Source: Zhengitettix transpicula (lineage: Eukaryota; Arthropoda; Insecta; Orthoptera; Tetrigidae). From it: 64,000 bases of DNA. Numbering within the stretch: the first letter of the stretch is position 1; each line of letters opens with the position of its first letter. A program made the translations under genes and the position numbers. Below are positions 24,100-34,408 of this stretch, in pieces. The stretch spans positions 90,004,032 through 90,068,031 of the forward strand of contig CM073591.1 in assembly GCA_037074705.1 (NCBI GenBank), given 5' to 3'. Below the pieces are notes generated by a model. The model saw nothing but the letters and a program-made list of their open reading frames with translations, was not told where the DNA came from and did not search any database.

Positions 24100-24260
24100 A
24101 AATTCTCCTGTCCTCATTAAATTAATTATTACGAATTTATATTATAATTCAATTTTACACCAGAAGAGGTCCATAATTTAAGGACGAAACATTTTGTAGT
24201 GTTTTAAATTGATCTTAATAAATCTTTGAGTAATAGGAAGTTCTATATTCCTACTATAAA
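24100..24260 (+). repeat. Hammerhead-like repeat unit (solo)
   Basis: CAGAAGAG-GTCC-ataattta-a-GGAC-GAAAC (24161-24190) has the order of a hammerhead core: near-CUGANGA, a perfect 4-bp stem, then GAAAC. The tail cttaataaatctttgagtaa (about 24213) is shared with the similar unit near 29195. The first box is CAGAAGA, so catalysis is unlikely. Probably a solo terminal repeat of a Penelope-like or related element. Confidence 0.45.
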
Positions 24261-24384
24261 ATTTTTAATTACTGATAATATGTATACATAAATATTAAAA
24301 TTGGTTCATTTGCAGTGAAAAACTATAATGATTAAGTAGTAATATTATAAAGAGGAGCACAATTTAAGGAAAAAAAATACGCCC

Positions 24385-24640
24385 CTCTGACAGCCCTGGC
24401 CTTCTTAGCGAGACGACTGCCAGACTGTCATCATACCTGACACCTGATGGAATTTGAGTGGCACGTGGCCAGCGGGCCTTTACTCGGGTTTTATCATTAA
24501 CGAGAATAAAACTGTTCCCGTCAGACATTTCCATTAATTCCTCACACATCGTCAGATAGGATCCTCTGCGACCCATGAACTTTGTCTCTATGCTGGGGCG
24601 TTCTAGTGATCAGTTCAAATCACCGGCCAGTATATTACAG
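24385..24640 (+). repeat. Unclassified dispersed repeat, copy Y
   Basis: Partner of the repeat at 23820-24000. It also contains agttcaaatcacc at about 24614, which resembles a pol III B box, but no matching A box is evident upstream at the right spacing. It may be a decayed SINE. Confidence 0.4.
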
Positions 24641-24794
24641 ATTATTCGGTATCATTTTTCTTGTAAAACTCCGAAGAATTAATATTTCTACGTAAAAAAT
24701 ATTTTAAAATAAAATGCAACTAAGTTTGATCGACAGAAATACACTTGGTAAATAAAGAGGCATGAATACGTTCTTTCCTAATCCTGTCGGCCAT

Positions 24795-24905
24795 GAAACT
24801 AACAAGTGAGACAAAATCTTTACCTTTACCTCGTCACAAGCAACTCGGGATTCAAATCCATGACTTGTGATACACCACAGCCGATCGGTAATAAATTTAC
24901 TTTTA
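24795..24905 (-). repeat. Possible tRNA-like SINE head, decayed
   Basis: On the minus strand, cggctgtggtg is followed about 16 bases later by ggatttgaatcccgag. These resemble degenerate A and B boxes of a tRNA-derived SINE. No tail or second copy is found in this window, so this is a weak call. Confidence 0.25.
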
Positions 24906-25419
24906 GATGTTTCAATTAGAATTGTAAAAAATTTAGTTTAACTGAAAGTTAGAATGAGTGTACTGCAAACTTTCGAAATTAAATTATATTAAATTGTTTT
25001 AATAAATTAACGAAAAAATAAGTATTGATAATTTTTTTTAATGTCGACGTGGTACGTCGTTTTGGGTCAACCCTAAAAGTAAACTGTATTAGTAATTGTG
25101 GATCCAGTGTTAGGGAAATACATTTACGGAAAAGGGATGAGTTAGGAGAGTACAGGTTGAAAGCGAACTTACTATATTATAATGATTATTGGATGTAGTA
25201 ACTTTACTGACACGAAGAAGTGGCCATTGAATAGACTAAGATACAGAACTGCATCAAACTTGTTATAAGGCGTGACTACATTAAAAAGCTTTTAAATAAA
25301 ATTAGTAAAATAAAAAATGAAAGTAAATGTTTGGAGTTGAGACTACAGTATATTAGAAAGTTTAGAGATAACAAGCATGTATTAGGCAAGGAGTAAAGTG
25401 AGTCCGTGACCCAGTCAAC

Positions 25420-25700
25420 TGAGTGTGGAACGTTTCTCAAAGTTCAGCTGCAGCTACCTCGCTGGCCTTGGCTTCGTGGGCAAACGAAGATCCACCCAGC
25501 CTTCGTTCAACTTTGATACAAACAAATATGTGCCACGCCCGGCCATTCTTCCCGGGCGACAGTCGCATGACGCTAACACTAGACCTCTTAGCGTCAACAA
25601 GCTTCCTTTATTATTCAAGAGAATGACAGATCTGACGTTGGTCGAACACTTCATGTGTGTTCCCCCACTTCTTTTGTTCCGTCCTGAGTGTTGATGACCA
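25420..25700. promoter_or_regulatory. GC-richer patch with small palindrome
   Basis: A GC-richer patch between AT-rich flanks. It contains a perfect 9-bp inverted repeat, TGACGCTAA (25568-25576) and TTAGCGTCA (25588-25596), with an 11-nt loop, and cccggccattcttcccggg near 25538-25556, another small dyad. Three overlapping open frames on both strands lack domains. Possibly regulatory; unproven. Confidence 0.25.
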
Positions 25701-28564
25701 CTAAAAGCGCAAAGTGTGGCAATTGGATGGAATATTTTTGTAAGTAGACAGAGAAAGTATTTGCCGAACTTTTGATCATGAGCAGAAAATGGACCCGTTT
25801 TTAGAAAACTTGTAATTAATGTTCTCTCATTCCTCTAAAATATCAATGGTCGATCTCAACTTTAGTTTCTATTCTTTCTACGTAAAAATTTTATTATAAG
25901 CTAATAACTAAAACCAATGTGGATTTATGAAGTCGATGCAATTTCGTTCTCTTCCATGTTCCAGTAAACTGGCTACCTTACATACGTTTTCACAAGCGAT
26001 ATTTCCTTAGAAACGAGTATATAAATTGTACACGCAAACGATTGGGTCTTTGTTCAAAATTCTCAGGGGTCACCTCCTAATCCAGCTCTTCTCGTCTTCA
26101 CCAGTATGTCGTGAAGATATTATCGAGTGCTACATTGTAGTAAAAAATTATGAGACGGTAGAATACGAAGTAAAGAAACTGAATTTCGTGGAGGAGTGTT
26201 TGGACTCTTGTTTTTTAAACCATTTTCTTAATACGAAAATAATTTTTACTGATCAAAACGTAGTAGGATCATTCTTTCCAACATCTTCCACCATCTCATA
26301 ATTTTCCTACTACAGGCAACGGAGCACTCGATTATTTCTTCACCGAATATTACAGCACCATTGTCAACGAACTTCAAAACCAAAATTCTCCATTATTTCA
26401 GGAGATACTGGCTTGCGTTGCACTTAACATTTCGTACCATATTAGAGTAGGATAACACATCCCTAATATATATATTTTTTAGATTTAAATTATGTATAAG
26501 ATTACGATAACGCTAAACATCCGTCCTTGAAGTCTGAAATTATCGAAACATATTAAATATAAAATACTAACTTCACATTGAAAAAGTATTTTTTCTTATA
26601 ATTATTTATTATGAAAGCTTTTAAGTTTTATTTGCCATTATAATTATGTAAAATATTTCATATATGAATATAAAATAAATTACAATTCCCGGAAAGAAAT
26701 TTAAAATCGAACTTTCTTTGCGTTGTTAATATTGTACATGCCACACATCTACAAAACTGCTAAATAAGGTTAATATTGCATACTCATAAAAGTAAAATTA
26801 TATAACAGTATTTCTAAAATAAAGTAAAAAAAAGTCACTCAAAATTAACTTTGACAATGTGAAAGTTTTACAAAAGGAACCCAATAAAAAAAAATGATTA
26901 CGATCAGTTTACATCTATGAAGATATCAATAGTGGTATGAATTCCAGAAAAGAAAGCGTGGAAATATCGTAACATTACGCAAACATTTTGGATTTAACGT
27001 CAAAGTAAAATTGTATTAAAATTAAAAAATATATTTTCAATTATTTTATTAGAATGAAAAGATTTTTTATACTTAACTCTAAAGTTCGTTATATATCGAG
27101 ACTTAGAGTCCGTACAGTCTTATAATAACTACGTCTTATAATTAATCTTACAGCCCTATAAGTAATTTATGACTGGTATAAGTGTAATAATTTCGATGGT
27201 CTAATGATATTAGAACTACTTTAAATTTTAATTTTTGGATGATTTTAGAATAGTTTAGACATGTTTATTCAAAATCAACTCATACGTGAATTCCGATGGA
27301 GTATTATTTATAGTTCCGATATATTCAATTGATATTTTGGATCTACAATATCAAGGTACAAAATATCAAAACAAAGATGAGTAAGTATAGACAATTATAC
27401 ATGTTACCCGATTTTATTCATATTTTTGAGACAAAATTATTAAAATTAAATGTTCTCATTAGAATGAAGAGCTGATCTACTCATATATACGACTTTTAGA
27501 CTTCAACTTAATTTACTTTAGTTTTGACTTATTGAAGAGTTTCTTCAACAACACTTAATATAAGTACTTAAGTATGCAAAAGTAAGTACGTGGCTCAGTG
27601 AAAACCACTTTTATAATAAATTAAAGTATATTATTTCTTAAAATATGCCTTAATAAAATTATAGTTTTCAAAAATTATAAGTATGATTATTTTAAAATTA
27701 ATTGATTAGTCATTGAATTGCCTCTCTAATTTATAAATACCTGCCCATAACAAACAGTTACTAAATTAATTTCCATAATTGTTTCGCCCCTCCACAGAAC
27801 TTAATATGGGTGAGAGAATTTTATGAATTTTTTTCTCCATAAACGTTTGTTTGATATTTTATATCGGATATTGATGTCGACTGTTGATATATATAACTCC
27901 TGTTTATATTAATAGTTTTACTGCTGATACCAACATACCCTCGTATATCTAGGCAACACCTTGCAGCTCTTAGTCGCGACAATTACTGATATCTTAGTGC
28001 TAATTAATCTGTAGATAAAATTGGCAGATACGTTTGATTTATAATTTCCTGCTCATAAAGTCAGTCCCGTCTTGAATGTGATCGTTTGCGCGGTTTCCGC
28101 CTCGAATCTTGATTCGTCGCTTCATTGGCAGAGTTCCAGAGACTTTTCTATTGTATTACTGCTTACAGATTTATTGTACACCCTTTATGTTCTGCAGAAA
28201 GGGAAGTTATTTGCCGCACATATTTCAAAAACTTCTTACTTTTCGTTCTGGGTGAGCAGTATGATATTCACTTCAATCTGCCTGGAATTTCTAGTCATTT
28301 ATATATGACTAGCTGCCTTCCATCATTCGTCGATGAAAACATTGAGCACTTTTGTTCAATTCTGAGATATCTTTCGGGACAAAGACTTTTCCACGATGTG
28401 TTGACAGTATAAGGATTCCATTTATTTTTTCTGATATAAAAATATTTGTTATATCTTGGCTATATCTACAATCTTCTGGCGAACTCTGTACAAAAAGCTT
28501 CTTGTTAACCTACATTCCGTTAAAAGAAACTGAATTGGGCAGAGTGAATTTTCAAACTATACTT
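25701..28564. other. Long AT-rich stretch, nothing recognised
   Basis: Nearly 3 kb without a supported exon, repeat copy or RNA gene. Frames at 26026-26301 and 28072-28576 are short, AT-driven and without domains. Confidence 0.5.
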
Positions 28565-28835
28565 ATTTTTTTTTAGGGCAACAGGCTACATGAGGGTAAT
28601 CCACGTTGGGCAACTCCCCTTTAATAGCATAGGAAGGGATTTGAAAGGGGGGATGCGGAAGGGTAGAGAAAGGTAGCCAAGGGTTAACTAGGGCTCCCGG
28701 GCTATATTTTAAGGATCCAACCCGGCATTCGCCTAAAAAATGCAGGACAAACCCTAGAAAAACCTGCATCAGGTAGGTCGGGCATTGGGTCCTTGTCCCA
28801 CGCCCTTCCGATAGCGGGAGAAAAGGTTTGCTGTA
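28565..28835 (-). mobile_element. Family R retroposon, 5' truncated
   Basis: On the minus strand it runs from agcaaaccttttctcccgct to the poly(A) end (T run 28565-28574). All hairpin-forming 5' sequence is absent. The truncation point (near gctgt, 28835) lies in the middle of the element. Confidence 0.85.
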
Positions 28836-29130
28836 ACAATGAATATCAATTTAAGTGAACAGAAAGCGATTTTCCGTTCGAGAGAATATCCGTTCAGGTG
28901 TTTCTCCCGCAAAGCGAACAAAATCATTGAGCTAGCATATATTGAGTAATCATGTTTAGAAACGTTAAAATGACTATAACGTCAGCCTAGTAGTCAGAAA
29001 ATGTGTGAAAATCGCACCATAGATACTTATGTTTATCAATGTTTCATGTAATTAAATGTAAGTAATTTTATTATTATCAAGTTTGTAAAATATTGTTTCC
29101 TTGTAATTTTTAGATTACGAATTTATCATT
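28836..29130. other. AT-rich DNA, nothing recognised
   Basis: No feature seen. Confidence 0.4.
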
Positions 29131-29230
29131 TAATTGTAATTAATCCCTGTAGAAGTCCCGAAGAGTAGGGATGATACGTTTTTAAATTTTTCTTAATAAA
29201 TTTCTGACTCATTTACTGATGATTTCTATT
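29131..29230 (+). repeat. Hammerhead-like repeat unit (solo)
   Basis: CTGTAGAA-GTCCC-gaagagta-GGGAT-GATACG (29147-29179): the first box is close to CUGANGA, a 5-bp stem follows (one G-U pair), and then GATAC stands where GAAAC is expected. The tail cttaataaatttctgac is shared with 24213 and, more loosely, 18470. Confidence 0.45.
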
Positions 29231-29567
29231 TTATGTATATGACAGATAAATATGATACTTCGCCATTTCGTTTAGTGACGAATCGGAGATTTTTATTGCT
29301 TGGAGATATCTCAGGGCTTTATTTAACAACTACAGATGAACAGATTCTAATCAACGTAGTGTCAAAAGCATTATATACATGTGTATATTTTTGTTGGATG
29401 TTTCAAAATATTATCTTTCCATCTGTATTTACATTGTGTACGGTCTTTGTCATCTTCGACTATAAATACCTCAAATAAAGACGATTTCTGAATTGTTTCT
29501 CAAAAGCTGTAAATACTTCGTGCTTTTACCAGTATTTAGATCTTTTTGCTCATGTAATATAAAAAAA

Positions 29568-29606
29568 TGTGTGTGTGTGAGAGAGAGAGAGGGAGAGGGA
29601 GAGAAA
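29568..29606. repeat. (TG)n(GA)n microsatellite
   Basis: About 6 TG units followed by about 12 GA units with two GG interruptions. Confidence 0.9.
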
Positions 29607-31980
29607 AGATGTGTTTTGCTATTATGTTAAGGAATAAAAGTTGACATTCTCCTGCTTCTATTTCGCCAAATCTTTCTACAGTCGTCCATACCTCTTAATT
29701 TTGGCTATATTGCCAAATATATGATATATAACACCATAATTGATCTAAATCAGGATTCGCCGCCAGTGGGTACACGGAACATCGATCTGGGCTATGTATT
29801 CGATGCTAATGATGATTATAAGTCAAAAATATAATTTTCAATATTGTTTCAATAGTACCATACTGTTTACCGAAAAGAAAAGACAATTCGACATTATGTA
29901 CTCACTCGGATAACCTTTACATGTGCAAACGACAATGGAACGAGTCGCCAAAGACCGGTTCCCCAAAACACAGCTGATGCCAAATAAAATCTTAAATATG
30001 TAATCCCATATCAGTCACAAAAACAAATAATTTTACGTATAAAAATTAGATGCGTCAATTTTTAATGAAATTCTGCATTTTAGCATCTAAACAATTTTAT
30101 TTTTTAAAAATGACAATGTACTGATGAATGCGATAGATTTCTGAATCGTACTGGAGACTTGTGTATTCTAGATTTAAATAAGATTTGGGAAAGAACAATT
30201 CAGTCGTATTGAAGGAAATTATAGCAATATAGCCAAAAACTCAAAAAATCAAAATTAAATATTTTTAAATTTTTGATATAGTTTTATTGTTACAAAAATA
30301 AAAACTATGGGGTTATAATACAGACGTTATTATAGTTTGTTACAGCAGTATTTAAGCCTTGTTCAATATTAAATACCTTTGGTGTATGTAGAATGTAGTC
30401 TATTAATTACAATTTTCCGGAATTACTGAAGAGATGCAAATTATACGATACATCAATATTAATATTTCTGGAACAATGTGCCTCGTTTTATCGAAATAGT
30501 TAATTTATTTAAGTCAAACTGGCCTTTCATGTTTCAGTAAATGCCTTATATACTTAGAAAAAATATATATCTGTCATAATGCAATATTGAGCTACAGTTT
30601 TAATTGAAAATTCTTAAATCAGATAAACGTATTGAATTGTATTGAAAAGTATTGAAATATCCTTTTATACTTTCAAGTTCGTATACGTTTAAATATTGTT
30701 TTAGTTCTGTCAATTAATTCTTACACAAACAGATAAATAAGTTGATTATGAACTTTCTACGTGATTTAAAGCTAAAAACTACTAATTTTCAACGAAATCT
30801 AGCAAATATTTTCAGAATCGTCAAGCCTGTCGATTAATCTGATAGTGATTGCCAGTCAGTAGAATAATTAAACTGTTATTAAAAATGTTGTATACAGTAC
30901 AGTTTTAAAATTACTGAAACACATAAAAAACCATAAAAAAATGTTTGTAGTGTTAAATATGGTATGCCCAAGAATTTTAGGAGGTCGGTAATCTGCAATG
31001 AATATTTGTCATTAACAGATAAATTTTGATAAATCGGCACCTTTTAAACTAAACTAACCAGCGATTAAATGAGTTGTAAATTTAAATATTCTCGAAAAAT
31101 TTCTCAAAATGTTTATTAATTGTCAGTACATTACTAATCAAAAGATTTATTTTACGAGTCTGTCGTGGGAGAAAACTTGATTTACAAATGATTATGTTAA
31201 ACGGTGTACACATATGTTGCAAGAGGAACGTTTATAGATTCCCAAAATAAAAGTTTTAACAGATATATAATAATTTTTTTCTGAGATATAAAGCCTTTTC
31301 TCAGTCTATGTAAATATTCCTATTTATTAATAAGTAATTTTTTTTGTATATTGATTCTAACATGTCCTAAGCGTTTCTGACAGATTTGTATTTCATAACT
31401 TAAAATTTTAAAAAACATATATTATTTGTGAGGCTCAGTTTAAATCTTCACATTAGATTCAAAGTTGTTATTTATTCCAGTATGAAGATTTTCGTAACCT
31501 ATATTTATTAAGGAACCAAACCTTATATCTGTTTTTGATCAGGTTTGAAGTTGGAAGGGGCTGATTTCAATGAATGTGTGTTCCATTTATGTTTTACACT
31601 AATGATGGAAAAGAAATTAAAATTTGTTGTCTGAATATAATTACGACGAATGTATGACAACTCACGGAAGCTGTAAGTTATCTTGCTTCATTACAATGAC
31701 TACCGAAGGACGTTTCTCACGTTTTAATTGGAATAGAAATTATTGTTGTCGTGTCCTGAGAAAATTTTATGGAGTTGTCTGAACACCTTGATTGACCATG
31801 AGTACTTAGCGATATCGTGGAATTGTTGTCTCCATCCGTTGTGAAGTGAGTTTTGTCTGTAAGCCTTCTAAAGTACTGCATCTGTATTTTCACTTTTGGA
31901 TTATGTCTGTGGGTGACTCAATTGAGTCCTATTTTTTGTAATTGCAGCATTTATGAACGAGCCATATGATTAACAATTTG
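29607..31980. other. AT-rich DNA, nothing recognised
   Basis: No gene, RNA or repeat copy identified. Confidence 0.55.
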
Positions 31981-32437
31981 GAACGGAACAAGTTTATTTT
32001 CAATATTCTGTACCGAGCTGCGGATGATGGAGTATGATTCTGTGTGAGAAATGCCTCGCCGATGGGAGTGCTTGCTAAGTTGTGGTGTAATACATCCACG
32101 AGATAAGATCCCACTTTGCCGTTCAACACTTCCTGCTTGCTGGGATATGTAACGACAGACTGCGTAAATAATGCCACAGTCTCTCTGTCGCCGTTAATCT
32201 CCTGCTCAGGGACAAGCGAGCGTTGCACAACGCCGCCATGTGTAGGTGCTGCTGGCGACAGGTGCTGCCTAACACACTTTCCCATCATCTCCACTGGAAC
32301 AAGGGATCGTAGGTTCACGCGAACGAATTAATTTAAACTATTCAACAGATATCTTTATTTAAACAGCAGTTATGGATATATAACCGACAGTCAAATGACA
32401 AAAGGACCAGACGTCAAAAATAATTAAAATTAATGTT
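31981..32437 (-). other. GC-richer patch next to mariner remnant
   Basis: A GC-richer block (32030-32330) has a 129-codon minus-strand frame (31929-32318) and a shorter plus-strand frame. The protein text (for example PSKQEVLNGKVGSYLVDVL) is not recognised, and the frame ends in AT-rich filler. It may be an old coding fragment or mobile-element debris. No splice signals support it. Confidence 0.25.
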
Positions 32438-33060
32438 CAGACCGTGGTACATTCATTCCTACGGCGAACCAGAGTCACATCTTAACCGAGTCAGTCACGC
32501 CTTCGTGATGTGGTGGATAATCCGTGTGTTTCCATTGTTGACTCTGCCTTTGATCTCTCGTTCAAAATGGTGACGCCACGTCTGCACTGACAATACTGGA
32601 CATAAATGCATATTATTACTCCCGGTGTCGTTGAAAATATCACAGTAAAACATCCATTCTGATTGTTTCCTGATCCTCCGTCAAATGATGTGTTGCCAAC
32701 TGGACGTAGATGATTGGTAAAGCAGGGACTTGGTCAAAATGGCGTGTATGGAACTATGACTTATTGCCAGGACAGGATGAAGTTCATCTACAGTGATCCG
32801 TCCATTTAACCTTACAAGACCATCAACCGCTGTAATAGAAATGGAAGAATTGGCACGATGAACCTGTCCTGGGTGAGCGCCGTCTCACAGAATATCTGGC
32901 TCCATCCCAGTAAATGCGAACATAACATGCTGTGTTCGGTACATCAGACATGCAAAGACGGATATCTCGTCCTCCTACTCCTGTAGCAATCAGAAGTCAC
33001 ACTTCATCAGGTTCTTCTTCTCTACCTGCCTCACTGATAATGGACAACCAAACGAATCTC
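32438..33060 (-). pseudogene. Mariner-type transposase remnant, multiply frameshifted
   Basis: On the minus strand, with several shifts of frame, the following can be read in order. GQVHRANSSISI then GLVRLNGRITVDEL (about 32855-32781) is followed by LAISHSSIHAIL, the second helix-turn-helix of mariner/SETMAR-type transposases. Then comes the linker region reading LTEDQETIRMDV (about 32690-32650), then YAFMSSIVSADV, then WRHHFERE (32579-32556) and WKHTDYPPHH (about 32534-32505). These correspond to the stretch around and after the first catalytic Asp (normally DETW-HHFE); here that Asp-Glu is replaced. Nothing of the second and third catalytic acidic residues remains. Stops and frameshifts are frequent, so this is dead. 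The 5' part beyond about 32960 is uncertain, and terminal inverted repeats were not found. Confidence 0.75.
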
Positions 33061-33181
33061 TAACCTCACTTCCATTACAATTAAATTACAACTTGTGTGT
33101 AAGCAGACGTAACTGATCCTTTGCGAGTCTCCAGCAGTTGTCAGTTCAACAATAAATTTACAGTTGAAAACTTGTGGGCCG

Positions 33182-33184
33182 TTA
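33182..33184. other. Possible TTA target site of PIF/Harbinger-like end
   Basis: TTA directly precedes the putative terminal inverted repeat. PIF/Harbinger elements duplicate a TWA trinucleotide on insertion. The right-hand partner is not found. Confidence 0.35.
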
Positions 33185-33560
33185 GAGTGCGTCCATAGTG
33201 TACCGCCACCCGCTTCCCGCTTTATCGCGGCACACTAGCTGGGAACAAATACAGGGAGAAATGTACGTTCGTGGCCTGCTTCAACCTGCTAAAACCGCTT
33301 TTACCCGCGTTTACTGGAATTAATTATTGCTTCTTTTCTCGCTTCCCGCTTCACCCGCTCGGTCAGTTTTCTGTTGAATTTCCGACGCAGATGTTCTTTT
33401 ATTTTCTATAAAAAATATTACTTTTAAAAGGCGGGATGGAAGTGGATAAAGACATTTTAATTTCTAAAGTGTTTTTAAAAATTGTTATATGGGACAAACG
33501 GTTGAGGGTCACGCAACCCGCAACGTAGTGAACGAAGCCTGGAAATAAATGTATAAGACG
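33185..33560 (+). mobile_element. Truncated PIF/Harbinger-like transposon with MADF-like ORF start
   Basis: The block begins gagtgcgtccatagtgtacc and is followed by repeated cccgctt/accgctt words (33220-33360), a layout typical of PIF/Harbinger ends. At 33436 an ATG opens a frame reading MEVDKDILISKVF, then IVIWDKRLRV, and after a one- or two-base shift RNVVNEAWK (to about 33540). This matches the start of a MADF domain (a Myb/SANT-like DNA-binding fold with an early W-D pair and a later W). MADF/Myb-like proteins are the second gene of PIF/Harbinger elements. The frame is broken by a stop at 33526, near a small cgcaac duplication. The rest of the element and its right end are missing. Confidence 0.6.
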
Positions 33561-33948
33561 GTAATTGAGAAATTACAAAATTTATAATTATTTGTTGTAC
33601 ATGTGCATAAATTTATGTCTACAACAAATTATTACTAGACCCAAAATATTTTTCCTTATTTAGGAACTTACTGCCCAACATGGTAGTCATGTAAGCTGTA
33701 ATAGAAATGGGTTATTATCTTATTATTTTCTAGATTTAAATGATAACCTCACGACGAGGTCTATTAATTTCAAGAACTTAGCTGTGTATTTTTTAAGTTT
33801 ATAATGAATATTATGCTACCTAATAAGACACACAATAGATCCTCTCGGGATAGGTCTGAGACGGAGCGAGACGTGCTCTGTGACCACCATCTGCTACAAT
33901 CGCGCAGGTTCATTAGGTTTTCCAGTGGGTTTTCCTCAAACAAAACGT
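33561..33948. other. AT-rich flank
   Basis: No supported feature. Its last 12 bases (33949-33960) belong to the target-site duplication. Confidence 0.4.
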
Positions 33949-33960
33949 ATATTTTCTGAC
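33949..33960. repeat. Target-site duplication, left copy
   Basis: ATATTTTCTGAC is repeated perfectly at 34397-34408, immediately after the poly(A) tail of the retroposon. Confidence 0.85.
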
Positions 33961-34397
33961 GAACTAAGGTTCCCACAAGCCGAGGCACCTCGGCCTGTTT
34001 TGAGAGGTGTATGTTCCGGGGTCGCAGACCTTGGGCATACGGTAAGAGTTGTTCGCTATTCCCATTGGAATAGTCGGCCAGCTGCCTCCTAAACTGGTCG
34101 AGGCACGGAGAAGGGAATGCTGCGTCCCCACAGCAAACTCCTCTCCCGCTATCGGAAGGGCGTGGGACAAGTACCCAATGCCCAACCTACCCGATGCAGG
34201 TTTTTCTAGGGTTTTCCCTGCATTTCTTTAGGCGAATGCCGGGTAGGATCCTTAAACCATAGCCCCGGGGCCCTAGTAACCCTTGGCTACCTTCCTCTAC
34301 CCTTCCGCATCCCCCCTTTCTAATCCCTTCCTATGCTATTAAAGGGGAGTTGCCCAATGTGGATCACCCTCATGTAGCCAGTTGCCCCAAAAAAAAA
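33961..34397 (+). mobile_element. Family R retroposon with perfect target-site duplication
   Basis: The copy begins at gaactaaggttcccacaagc, lacking the 5' palindromic units. It retains the GCCGAGG/CCTCGGC hairpin (33979-33995) and the CTATTCC/GGAATAG hairpin (about 34056-34073), and ends in nine A (34389-34397). Flanking 12-bp direct repeats define both ends exactly, so insertion was by target-primed reverse transcription. The element is non-coding. Confidence 0.92.
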
Positions 34398-34408
34398 TAT
34401 TTTCTGAC
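34397..34408. repeat. Target-site duplication, right copy
   Basis: Identical to 33949-33960; its first base overlaps the poly(A) run. Confidence 0.85.

Noticed and set aside
31929..32318. 129-codon minus-strand frame beside the mariner remnant
   Set aside because: The protein text is not recognised, and the C-terminal third is AT-rich filler. Kept only as a compositional patch.
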